Source of the DNA: Bog-473 sp052140165
GTDB lineage: Bacteria; Actinomycetota; Acidimicrobiia; Acidimicrobiales; RAAP-2
Reading direction: 5' to 3'
DNA: 64,000 nt
Assembly (NCBI GenBank): GCA_052140165.1
Contig: JBKQUM010000158.1
Span: forward strand, 14,077 to 78,076
This document shows, piece after piece, positions 7,702 through 15,542 of the stretch. The notes beneath the pieces were generated by a model. That model saw only the letters and a list, made by a program, of their open reading frames with translations, was not told the origin of the DNA and searched no databases. Every line of letters begins with the position of its first letter. The first letter of the stretch is position 1. A program made the translations under genes and the position numbers.

Positions 7702-8892
7702 ATGAGTGCGAACGTCGACGAGCTCGTTGACGGCCTGCTGGCCGACTTCCCACCCGCCACGACACCGGCGCAGCAGTTCCTGGGCGAGCAGTACGACCGT
7801 GGCCTGGCCTGGTTGCACTTCCCACCCGACTGCGGCGGCCTGGGCCTCACACCCAAGGAGCACCAGCGGGCGCAGGCACGGCTGCACGAAGGGGGCGCCC
7901 CGGTGGCCGGAGTGCGCAACCCGATCGGCTACGGAATGTGCGCGCCGACCATCGCCACCCATGGCACGCCCGAGCAGAAGGCACGCTACCTGCGGCCGTT
8001 GTTCGACAACGAGGAGATCTGGTGCCAGCTCTTCAGCGAGCCGGGCGCCGGGTCCGACGTCGCGGGGCTGTCGACGAGAGCCGAGCGCGACGGTGAGGAG
8101 TGGCTGCTGAACGGGCAGAAGGTGTGGACCACGCTGGCGCACATCTCGGCGTTCGGGTTGATCGTGGCGCGCACGAACCCCGACCTACCCAAGCACCAGG
8201 GGATGACGGCCTTTCTCGTCGACATGAAGGCGCCGGGCGTCGAGGTACGCCCCCTCTTCCAGATCACCGGGGAGGCCGAATTCAACGAGGTCTTCTTCAC
8301 CGACGTGCGCATGCCCGACAGCGCGCGGATCGGCGCCGAGGGCGAGGGTTGGCGCGTGGCGGTGACGACGCTCATGAACGAGCGGGTCTCCATCGGTGGC
8401 GCGGTCACCCGCCGGGGTGGCGGCCCGATCGGCGAGGCACTCCGGATCTGGAAGGAGCGCTGGCAGGGGGACACGTCGGCGCACGCCCTCGCGCTGCGCG
8501 ACCGGGTGGTCTCGAGCTACATCCGCAGCGAGGCGCTCTCCATGACCAACATGCGGGCGGCCCAGACGCGCAAGGCGGGCACGCCCGGGCCCGAGGGCTC
8601 GGTGGCCAAGCTCGCCTACGCCGAGGAGAACAAGCGGGTCTACGACCTGTGCATGGACCTGCTGGGCAATGACGCCATGTTGTTCCCGGCCGGCTACCCG
8701 ATGACCCGGCCCGAGCTGGTCGGCATGGGATCTCCCGACGTGCACAAGCTGTTCCTGCGCGTGCGGGCCAACTCCATCGAGGGCGGCACGTCCGAGGTCA
8801 TGCGCAACATCCTGGGGGAGCGGGTGCTGGGTCTCCCCGGCGACGTCCGCACCGACAAGGAGATGCCGTGGAAGGACGTGCCGCGCAGCTGA
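7702..8892 (+). CDS. Acyl-CoA dehydrogenase family protein
   Basis: 396-residue FAD-dependent alpha,beta-dehydrogenation of an acyl-CoA thioester. Diagnostic motifs: CQLFSEPGAGSDVA (about 110-124, FAD/substrate loop), WLLNGQKVWTT, FFTDVRMPDSARIG, and the C-terminal SIEGGTSEVMRNILGERVLG. The last corresponds to the I-Y-G-G-T-S-E-I consensus of the FadE group. The N-terminal helical domain is short, as in actinobacterial FadE proteins that act on steroid side chains or branched acids. The specific substrate cannot be read from sequence. The start codon ATG follows GGTGCGGGC; no strong Shine-Dalgarno is seen. rpiA starts 13 bp downstream on the same strand. Confidence 0.92.
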   Translation: MSANVDELVDGLLADFPPATTPAQQFLGEQYDRGLAWLHFPPDCGGLGLTPKEHQRAQARLHEGGAPVAGVRNPIGYGMCAPTIATHGTPEQKARYLRPLFDNEEIWCQLFSEPGAGSDVAGLSTRAERDGEEWLLNGQKVWTTLAHISAFGLIVARTNPDLPKHQGMTAFLVDMKAPGVEVRPLFQITGEAEFNEVFFTDVRMPDSARIGAEGEGWRVAVTTLMNERVSIGGAVTRRGGGPIGEALRIWKERWQGDTSAHALALRDRVVSSYIRSEALSMTNMRAAQTRKAGTPGPEGSVAKLAYAEENKRVYDLCMDLLGNDAMLFPAGYPMTRPELVGMGSPDVHKLFLRVRANSIEGGTSEVMRNILGERVLGLPGDVRTDKEMPWKDVPRS

Positions 8893-8905
8893 GCACCTCC
8901 CTGCC

Positions 8906-9556
8906 GTGATGGCGCCCGACATCGCCGCCGAGAAGCGGGCCGCCGCGCTGGCGGCGGCCGACCTCGTCGAGGACGGGATGCTGGTGGGCCTCGGGACCGG
9001 CACCACGGTCGCCGAGCTGGTCCCCGCACTCGGCCGCCGCCGGCCGGCGATCACCTGCGTGGCGACATCCCCTGCGACAGCGGAGCTCGCGGTCGCCCAG
9101 GGCCTGGACGTGCGACCCTTCACCGACATCGATCGGCTCGACCTGGCCATCGACGGGGCCGACCAGGTCGACCCGGCAGGCTGGCTGGTCAAGGGCGGGG
9201 GAGGCGCGCATACCCGAGAGCGGATCGTCGCCGCCGCGGCCGACCGCTTCGTCGTCATCGTCTCGTCGGACAAGCCGGTCGACCGGCTTCACCCTCCGGT
9301 GCCGCTCGAGCTCGTGACGTTCGGGCTGGCCGCCACCCTGCACGCACTGTCCGACGCCGCGCTGCGGGACGCGCCGCCGACGCCCGACGGCGGCATCCTG
9401 GCCGACTACCAGGGCGACGTCACCGACCCCGCGCTACTGGCCGGGTGGCTCGACACGGTGCCCGGCGTCGTCTCGCACGGCCTCTTCCCACCGTCCATGG
9501 TGACTACGGTCCTGGTCGCCCGGGGCGGGGAGGTGGAGGTGCGTCAGATCGCCTGA
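8906..9556 (+). CDS. rpiA: Ribose-5-phosphate isomerase A
   Basis: 216 residues. Interconverts ribose 5-phosphate and ribulose 5-phosphate in the pentose phosphate pathway. Motifs seen: GLGTGTT (phosphate loop), LDLAIDGADQVD (catalytic Asp region) and LVKGGGGAHTRERIVA (substrate loop with catalytic Lys). These cover the standard RpiA core at normal length. The start is ambiguous: GTG at 8906 is directly followed by ATG at 8909, and both give the same protein apart from one residue. It is 13 bp downstream of the acyl-CoA dehydrogenase, so probably co-transcribed, although the pathways are unrelated. Confidence 0.93.
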   Translation: MMAPDIAAEKRAAALAAADLVEDGMLVGLGTGTTVAELVPALGRRRPAITCVATSPATAELAVAQGLDVRPFTDIDRLDLAIDGADQVDPAGWLVKGGGGAHTRERIVAAAADRFVVIVSSDKPVDRLHPPVPLELVTFGLAATLHALSDAALRDAPPTPDGGILADYQGDVTDPALLAGWLDTVPGVVSHGLFPPSMVTTVLVARGGEVEVRQIA

Positions 9557-9565
9557 GCCGTCGGG

Positions 9566-9587
9566 CTGGGGCCCGGCCTGGCCCCGG
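9566..9587. terminator. GC-rich hairpin between convergent genes
   Basis: Between rpiA (+) and the P450 gene (-), a GGGGCC / GGCCCC inverted repeat spans a 6-nt loop. It extends to an 8-bp stem with one wobble pair. There is no T run on either side, so it could only be an actinobacterial-type stem terminator without U tract serving both genes. Supported by position and symmetry only. Confidence 0.35.
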
Positions 9588-9608
9588 TGCAGAGGTCGGC
9601 CGGGAAGG

Positions 9609-10838
9609 TCACACGATGGTGTGGAACGTCACCGGCAACGAGGTGGGGGAGCGGAACACGTCGCCACGGATGTGGGCGTCTGTGTCGCCGGGGTCGAGGG
9701 CCAGACCCGGCAGCCGGTCCAGGACGCGTTGCATGAGCACCCGCGTCTCGATCCGGGCGAGATGCATGCCCAGGCACATGTGCGGGCCGTGTGCGAAGGC
9801 GATGTGCGGGATGGACGGGCGGAAGATGTCGAAGGTCTCGGGGTCCTCCCATCGGGTCTCGTCGTGGTTGGCGGACCCGATGTGCGGGGTGATGCTCTGC
9901 CCGGGGCCGATCGTCACCCCGGCCAGCTCGACCTCGCAGGTCGTGGTGCGGTTGATGGTGAGCAGCGGCGGCTCGCAGCGCAGGCCTTCCTCAATTGCCT
10001 GGGGGAGCAGCGAACGGTCGGCGCGCACGGCATCGAGCTGGTCCGGGTGGGTGAGCAGGAGGTAGAGCAGATTGCCCGATGAGCGGTACGTGGTCTCGGC
10101 TCCCGCCGGCAGCAGCAGGCGCAGGAACGAGTAGATGGCCTCGTCGGTCAGCTTCTCGCCGTCGACCTCGGCCGAGACCAGGTCGCTGATGAGGTCCTCG
10201 GCCGGCCGGGCCCGGCGCTCGGCCACCACCTGCGCGAAGTACTCGCGCAGGGACTCGGAAGCGGCCAGCCCGCGGTCGATGTCGGCCACCAGGCCGATCA
10301 GCTCGACCGACCAGCGCTGGAACTGCGGGAAGTCCTCCTCGGGGAGGCCGAGGAGACGCGCGATCACCCGCACCGGGAACTCGAAGGTCAGTTGGCGCAC
10401 GAGGTCCGCCTCGCCGTCGGCCGCGAAACGGTCGATCTGCTCGTCGACGATGGGTGCGATGAATTCGGGCTCCCAGCGCGCCAGCGCCCGCTCCCGGAAC
10501 GCGTGCGAGACCAGGTTCCGCTGCGTGCGGTGCTCGGGATCGTCCATGCCGAGGATCATGTGGCCCATGACCATGCCGATGGTGGCGTCGTAACCGGTCG
10601 AGGTGAAGGTCTTGGCGTCCCGCAGAATGCGCGAGCAGTCCTCGTAGCGGTAGGCGATCCACCCCGGCTCGACGTCGATGCCCTCGGGGAGGGCGTCGGG
10701 GGACATGGTCATGCCCAGGGCGACCGGCGTGTCGCGCCGCTTGACCGCCAGGTCGGCATACGGGTTCCTCGTCGTGCCGGCCACGACGTCGTCGAAGGCC
10801 GCGAACGGGTCGTACTCCTGGGCGTCGGACATGGTCAT
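9609..10838 (-). CDS. Cytochrome P450
   Basis: 409-residue soluble bacterial P450 (heme-thiolate monooxygenase). Landmarks in order: HMILGMDDPEHRTQR (C-helix region), I-helix LLLPAGAETTYR with the acid/Thr pair, K-helix EEGLR (ExxR), and heme loop FAHGPHMCLGMHLA with proximal Cys355. The pattern resembles actinobacterial CYP124/125/142-like or CYP107-like classes, but no family number can be given from inspection. No ferredoxin or reductase gene is adjacent. MTMSDAQEYDPF begins at an ATG; a second ATG (MSDAQ) lies two codons in. It is divergent from the haloalkane dehalogenase across 132 bp. Confidence 0.92.
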   Translation of the reverse strand: MTMSDAQEYDPFAAFDDVVAGTTRNPYADLAVKRRDTPVALGMTMSPDALPEGIDVEPGWIAYRYEDCSRILRDAKTFTSTGYDATIGMVMGHMILGMDDPEHRTQRNLVSHAFRERALARWEPEFIAPIVDEQIDRFAADGEADLVRQLTFEFPVRVIARLLGLPEEDFPQFQRWSVELIGLVADIDRGLAASESLREYFAQVVAERRARPAEDLISDLVSAEVDGEKLTDEAIYSFLRLLLPAGAETTYRSSGNLLYLLLTHPDQLDAVRADRSLLPQAIEEGLRCEPPLLTINRTTTCEVELAGVTIGPGQSITPHIGSANHDETRWEDPETFDIFRPSIPHIAFAHGPHMCLGMHLARIETRVLMQRVLDRLPGLALDPGDTDAHIRGDVFRSPTSLPVTFHTIV

Positions 10839-10970
10839 GGCGCTGCTCCCTCCCCACCGGGGTGTGCCGTGTGTGACGTGGGAGTCAGGTTACGGTCCAC
10901 GGCGGCCCAACGCACGACGGGGCCGGCCCGGGGCAGCCCCGGCGCGCGGACGGCGTAGGCTCCCGCCTGC

Positions 10971-11882
10971 ATGAAGACGCTCCGCACGCCCGACGACCGC
11001 TTCGCCCACCTGCCCGGTTACGACTTCGAGCCGCACTACGCCGACGTCGCCGACCCCGAGGGTGGCACCGTGCGGGTGCACTACCTGCGGGAGGGCGATC
11101 CGGGGGGCCCGGTCGTGCTCCTCCTCCACGGCGAGCCCTCCTGGTCCTACCTGTACCGCACGATGATCCCCGTCCTGACCGCGGCCGGCCTGCAGATCGT
11201 GGCCCCCGACCTGGTGGGCTTCGGACGGTCGGACAAGCCCGCCGAGCGCGGCGACTACACGTTCGCCCGCCACGTCGAATGGATGCGCGAGCTCCTCTTC
11301 GACCGGCTGGACCTGCACGACGTGACGCTGGTGTGCCAGGACTGGGGCGGGCTGATCGGCCTGCGCCTGGTGGGCGAGCACCCCGACCGCTTCGCCAGGG
11401 TGGTCGCGGCGAACACGTTCCTGCCGACCGGGGACACCAACCCCGGGGAGGCCTTCTTCGCCTGGCAGCGCTTCTCCCAGGAGGTCGAGCAGTTCCCGAC
11501 CGGTGGCATCGTCCGGGGTGGATGCGCCAAGCCGGTGTCCCCCGAGGTGGAGGCCGCCTACGACGCGCCGTTCCCCGACGAGTCCTACAAGGCGGGGGCG
11601 CGGGCCTTCCCCATGCTGGTGCCGTCGCAGCCAGACGACCCCGCGCACGACGCCAACGTCGCCGCCTGGGTGGGTCTGGCCGCCTTCGACCGCCCGTTTC
11701 TGTGTGCCTTCAGCGACGGCGACCCCATCACCAGGGGGGCGGACCGCAACCTGAAGGAGAAGATCCCCGGGGCACAGGGCCAGCCCCACACCACGATCGT
11801 CGGGGGCGGGCACTTCCTCCAGGAGGACTGCGGGGTGCAGTTGGCCGGGGTCGTCGTCGACTTCGTCTCCTCGACGCCGTGA
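10971..11882 (+). CDS. Haloalkane dehalogenase (HLD-I, DhlA-like)
   Basis: 303-residue alpha/beta hydrolase that would hydrolyse carbon-halogen bonds to an alcohol and halide. HGEPSWSYLYR (53-63) is the HLD signature after the oxyanion strand. VCQDWGG gives nucleophile Asp124 next to halide-binding Trp125, and FAWQRFS gives Trp165 in the cap, matching the second halide-binding Trp of DhlA. FSDGDPIT supplies the acid Asp and GGGHFLQED the catalytic His281. APFPDESYKAGARAFP matches the DhlA cap. It overlaps the next gene by 4 bp (GTGA), which suggests the alcohol product or a related substrate is passed to the monooxygenase. That metabolic link is inference. Confidence 0.9.
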   Translation: MKTLRTPDDRFAHLPGYDFEPHYADVADPEGGTVRVHYLREGDPGGPVVLLLHGEPSWSYLYRTMIPVLTAAGLQIVAPDLVGFGRSDKPAERGDYTFARHVEWMRELLFDRLDLHDVTLVCQDWGGLIGLRLVGEHPDRFARVVAANTFLPTGDTNPGEAFFAWQRFSQEVEQFPTGGIVRGGCAKPVSPEVEAAYDAPFPDESYKAGARAFPMLVPSQPDDPAHDANVAAWVGLAAFDRPFLCAFSDGDPITRGADRNLKEKIPGAQGQPHTTIVGGGHFLQEDCGVQLAGVVVDFVSSTP

Positions 11883-13345
11883 CCCACGACCACCGTGTCG
11901 TCATCGTCGGCGCCGGCTTCTCCGGCGTCGGCATGGCCGCCCGGCTCCGCTCCATGGGCATCGACGACTTCGTCGTCCTCGACCGCGGCAACGACCTGGG
12001 CGGCACCTGGCGGGACAACTCCTACCCCGGTGCGGCCTGCGACGTGCCGTCGAACCTCTACTCGTACTCCTTTGCCCTCAACCCGGACTGGACACGCGCC
12101 TTCTCGTCGCAGTCCGAGATCTGGGACTACCTGCGCGACTGCGTCGACCGTTTCGAGGTCGGGGACCACCTCCGTGTCGGGCGGGCCGTGGACGAGGCAC
12201 GCTGGGACGACGCGGCCGAGCGCTGGACCGTGCGGACGACCGGCGGGGAGGAGTACCGCGCCCCGGTGCTCGTGTGGGCCACCGGGTCATTGAGCGAGCC
12301 CTCCATCCCCGCGTTCCCCGGGCTGGACGGCTTTCGCGGCAAGGTCTTCCATTCCGCCCGCTGGGAGCATGGCTACGACCTGTCGGGCAAGCGTGTCTGC
12401 GTCGTCGGCACGGGGGCCTCCGCGGTCCAGTTCGTGCCGCAGATCGCCCCCGTGGTGGAGCACCTCTACCTGCACCAGCGCACGCCGCCGTGGATCGTGC
12501 CCCGGCGGGATCGTCCGGTGTCGAGGCTGCGCAGGCTCGTCTACCGCAAGGTGCCCGCCACCCAACGCCTGTCGCGCCTGCGCATCTACAGCCTCTTCGA
12601 GGTGCTCCTGTCCGTCTTCGTCGGCCAGGGCACCCGGCGCAAGGCCGCCGTCAGGAAGGCGGCCCTCGACCACCTGGCCCGGCAGGTCCCCGACGAGACC
12701 CTGCGCGCCAAGCTGACTCCCGACTACGAGCCGGGCTGCAAGCGCCTGCTGCTCTCCGACGACTACTACCCCGCGCTCGGCCGGCCCAACGTCGAAGTGG
12801 TGGAGTCACCGGTGGCATCGTTCACCGCGCACGAAGTGGTCGGGCAGGACGGCATCGCCCGGCCCGTCGACGTGGTGATCATGGGGACCGGGTTCGACGC
12901 GGCCGAACCCCCCTACGCCCAGCACATCGTCGGGCGGGACGGGGCCCGCCTCTCCGAGGTCTGGAAGGCGGACGGCGTCGAGGCCTATGCCGGCTCCACG
13001 GTGGCGGGGTTCCCGAACCTGTTCCTCATGATCGGGCCCAACGCGACGCTGGCCCACAACTCCATGATCTACATGATCGAGTCGCACATCAACTACATCG
13101 CCAGCGCGCTGGCCTTCATGTCGCGACCCGGTGTGCACGTGGTCGAGGTGAGGCGGAGCGTCCAGCGGCGATACAACGAGCGGCTGCAGGCGAAGCTCGA
13201 GCACTCGGTGTGGGTCGATGGCGGATGCGGCAGCTGGTACCTCGACCATCGGGGCCGCAACACCACGCTGTGGCCGGACCATACGTGGAAGTTCCGCCGA
13301 CTGACCCGGCGCTTTCACCCCGGCGAGTACACCGTCCGCGCGTAG
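11879..13345 (+). CDS. Flavin-containing / Baeyer-Villiger-type monooxygenase
   Basis: 488 residues from GTG 11879, which overlaps the dehalogenase stop. Two Rossmann motifs are present: VVIVGAGFSGVGMA (8-20, FAD) and VCVVGTGASAVQ (173-184, NADPH). GGTWRDNSYPGAACDVPSNLY is the usual FAD-contact segment of this class. FRGKVFHSARW (152-162) matches the Baeyer-Villiger fingerprint FxGxxxHxxxW, with Glu in place of the usual Pro or Asp after Trp. ATGF, as MGTGFDAAE, occurs near 340. It probably oxygenates ketones using NADPH and O2. The 3' end overlaps the convergent ABC permease by 31 bp. Confidence 0.9.
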   Translation: MTHDHRVVIVGAGFSGVGMAARLRSMGIDDFVVLDRGNDLGGTWRDNSYPGAACDVPSNLYSYSFALNPDWTRAFSSQSEIWDYLRDCVDRFEVGDHLRVGRAVDEARWDDAAERWTVRTTGGEEYRAPVLVWATGSLSEPSIPAFPGLDGFRGKVFHSARWEHGYDLSGKRVCVVGTGASAVQFVPQIAPVVEHLYLHQRTPPWIVPRRDRPVSRLRRLVYRKVPATQRLSRLRIYSLFEVLLSVFVGQGTRRKAAVRKAALDHLARQVPDETLRAKLTPDYEPGCKRLLLSDDYYPALGRPNVEVVESPVASFTAHEVVGQDGIARPVDVVIMGTGFDAAEPPYAQHIVGRDGARLSEVWKADGVEAYAGSTVAGFPNLFLMIGPNATLAHNSMIYMIESHINYIASALAFMSRPGVHVVEVRRSVQRRYNERLQAKLEHSVWVDGGCGSWYLDHRGRNTTLWPDHTWKFRRLTRRFHPGEYTVRA

Positions 13346-14358
13346 GCGCGCAGCGCGAGCGCCACGAGCACCGCGGCGAACAGCGCGAGGACCCCGATCT
13401 CCGGCAGCACCGCGACGAGTCCGGCGTGGTCGTAGATCAGGTTCACGAAGGCATCCATGGCCCAGGCCTGGGGCACCACGTGGCCGACGGCACGCACGAC
13501 CGGTCCGACGACGTCGAGGGGGTACATGCAGCCGCCCAGCATCCCGCCCACGACGCCGAGGACGACGGCCAGCGAGATCGCCTGCTCCTCGGTGCGCGAG
13601 CGCATGCTCACCAGCGCGGCCGCGCCCGCGTAGGCCAGCGACAGCATCGCGAGCACGAGGAAGACGCCGGCGGGATCGCCCCAGTGCACGCCGAAGATCA
13701 GCCGGCCCACCACGAGGAGCCCCGCCGACTGGACGGCGGCGACGCACAGGCTCGTCGTCACCAGCGCGGCCACGACGCTCCGCCGCCGCACCGGTGCCGC
13801 CGCGAGCCGCCGCATGATGCCCAGACGGCGCGATTCCACCACGCCGGAGGCGAGGAGGAGCACCGTGATGCCCAGGAACAGGACGAGGTCGGCCGGTGCG
13901 ACGTAGGAGAAGGGGCTGAGCGCCGCCGGCACGTCGGTGTGGGCGAGCGTCTTGTCGGTCACCGCCGTGTGCATCCCTTCGGCGGACATGAGGTCGAGCA
14001 GCGCCACCACGTCGGTGCGGGCCTGGATCGCGCTCGTCGATGCCGACTCGCTGACGAAGTCGACCCGGATGGAGCCGGGTGGCGACGGCAGCCCGACCAG
14101 CCCGGCGACGACCCGGCCGCGCAGAATGTCGTCCCCGAGCTGCGCCCGGTCGGGCTCGAGCCGGACCTTGAGGTCGCCGGTGTGCGCCACGAGCTGGAGC
14201 AGACGCGGCGAAGGGTGCACGAGGCCGACCGGCTCCTTGGGGCTCCCGGCCAGGATCCCGGTGACGAGGATGAACAGGACCGGGAAGACGGTGGCCACCA
14301 GGAGGTAGCGCCGGTCCCCGGCCGCCCGGCGCAGGTTGACCCGCACGATGGGGATCAC
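13315..14358 (-). CDS. ABC-2 type transporter permease
   Basis: 347-residue integral membrane protein. One TM helix lies at the N-terminus (YLLVATVFPVLFILVTGIL), followed by an extracytoplasmic loop of about 110 residues and five C-terminal TM helices (from about 165). The order matches the YhgE/DrrB-like ABC-2 fold (VESRRLGIMRRLAAAPVRRR is the characteristic coupling segment). The GTG start at 14358 overlaps the stop of the upstream permease by 4 bp (GTGA), so the two form a heteromeric pair. No ATP-binding subunit lies nearby. The 3' end overlaps the monooxygenase gene by 31 bp on the other strand. Confidence 0.85.
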   Translation of the reverse strand: MIPIVRVNLRRAAGDRRYLLVATVFPVLFILVTGILAGSPKEPVGLVHPSPRLLQLVAHTGDLKVRLEPDRAQLGDDILRGRVVAGLVGLPSPPGSIRVDFVSESASTSAIQARTDVVALLDLMSAEGMHTAVTDKTLAHTDVPAALSPFSYVAPADLVLFLGITVLLLASGVVESRRLGIMRRLAAAPVRRRSVVAALVTTSLCVAAVQSAGLLVVGRLIFGVHWGDPAGVFLVLAMLSLAYAGAAALVSMRSRTEEQAISLAVVLGVVGGMLGGCMYPLDVVGPVVRAVGHVVPQAWAMDAFVNLIYDHAGLVAVLPEIGVLALFAAVLVALALRAYARTVYSPG

Positions 14359-15425
14359 GGCGTCACCATCCGGCGCACCCGGGACATGGCGAGCCCGCCC
14401 GTCGCGGCGGCGATGAGGCACAGGACCAGGAAGGGGCCGAGGACCGACGACGCCGGTTCCCGGAGCAGCGCCAGGCGTCCGAACCCGACCAGTGCCCAGC
14501 CGTTCGGCGTGCCGAGGCTGAGCACCTGGAGCGCCTCGGGGAGCGCGCCGGGCGGGAGCAGGTTGCCCCCCAGCAGGGCCAGTACCAGGCCCACCACGAG
14601 CGACGCCGCGAAGGCCTCCTGCGGGGTGCGGGCGAAGGAGGTCAGGAAGGCTCCCAGCCCGCACATGGCCGCGGTGGCGCCGACGCACATCAGCAGCACG
14701 CCGAGGGGATCGCCCCAGTCGGCGCCGAACACGGCCGCGGTCACGCCCCACACGATCAGGATGGAGCTGAGTCCGGTGAGCGCGATGGCGAGCAGCTTCC
14801 CCCACACGATGGCGCCCGCCCTGATGGGCGCCGCGGCCAGCCGGGCCAGGGTCCCCGTCGCGCGCTCCAGGAGCAGCGACCGCATGCCGAGGCCGCTGCC
14901 GATGAAGAGGAAGACGACCGCGATGGAGGGCGCGAAGTAGTCCAGCACCGCCTTGCCCCCGTTGCCCAGGGTGCTGCCCGTGACGGAGATGGCCGCCGCC
15001 TCGGTGGCGCTCCCGCGCTCCAGGCGGCCGGCGTACAGACGACTGGCCAGCCCCGCCGCCAGCGACTCCGCGACCTCCTGCCCGATCAATGCGTTCGCCC
15101 GGTCGACGATGTCGAAGCCGGGGGAGGGCGTCGCGCCCGGCGCCACCATCGGGACGAGAAGATCGGAGAGGCTCTTGCGCTGGCGCGACACGACGACGCC
15201 CGCGGCGAGGCTGCCGTCCGCCACCTCCCGCCGGACGCCCGCCGCGTCCGGGACCAGTTGGACCGCGGTCCCGGCGGGGAGCTGGCTGGCGTGCACCGCG
15301 GCGCGCACCAATGCGGCCGGCGCACCGGAGACGCCGATCAGCAGTGTGCCCGGGGTGGCGTTGCCGGCGAAGGCGAAACCGAGGATGGCGGCGATGGCCA
15401 GCGGCGCCACGAGGCAGGTGATCAC
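14355..15425 (-). CDS. ABC-2 type transporter permease
   Basis: About 356 residues; partner of the downstream permease. It has one N-terminal TM (VAPLAIAAILGFAFAG), a periplasmic-type loop and five C-terminal TM segments. Those include VFLFIGSGLGMRSLLLERATGTLARLAAAPIR, again the ABC-2 coupling helix. The listed GTG start leaves the N-terminus short. The frame remains open upstream and encodes ITTNELRRRVRDRSA, a typical cytosolic lead-in, back to a TAG near 15534. No ATG, GTG or TTG occurs in that stretch; CTG at 15482 would fit. The true start is therefore uncertain. No ATPase gene is adjacent, so the pair must use one encoded elsewhere. Confidence 0.82.
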   Translation of the reverse strand: MITCLVAPLAIAAILGFAFAGNATPGTLLIGVSGAPAALVRAAVHASQLPAGTAVQLVPDAAGVRREVADGSLAAGVVVSRQRKSLSDLLVPMVAPGATPSPGFDIVDRANALIGQEVAESLAAGLASRLYAGRLERGSATEAAAISVTGSTLGNGGKAVLDYFAPSIAVVFLFIGSGLGMRSLLLERATGTLARLAAAPIRAGAIVWGKLLAIALTGLSSILIVWGVTAAVFGADWGDPLGVLLMCVGATAAMCGLGAFLTSFARTPQEAFAASLVVGLVLALLGGNLLPPGALPEALQVLSLGTPNGWALVGFGRLALLREPASSVLGPFLVLCLIAAATGGLAMSRVRRMVTP

Positions 15426-15542
15426 CGCAGAGCGATCACGGACCCGCCGTCGCAGCTCGTTGGTGGTGATGGCCCCGATCAGCCGCCGCGCTCCTGGCCC
15501 TGGGGAGGTGACCGCACGGCGCTCAAACTAGCTTTGGCGCCC

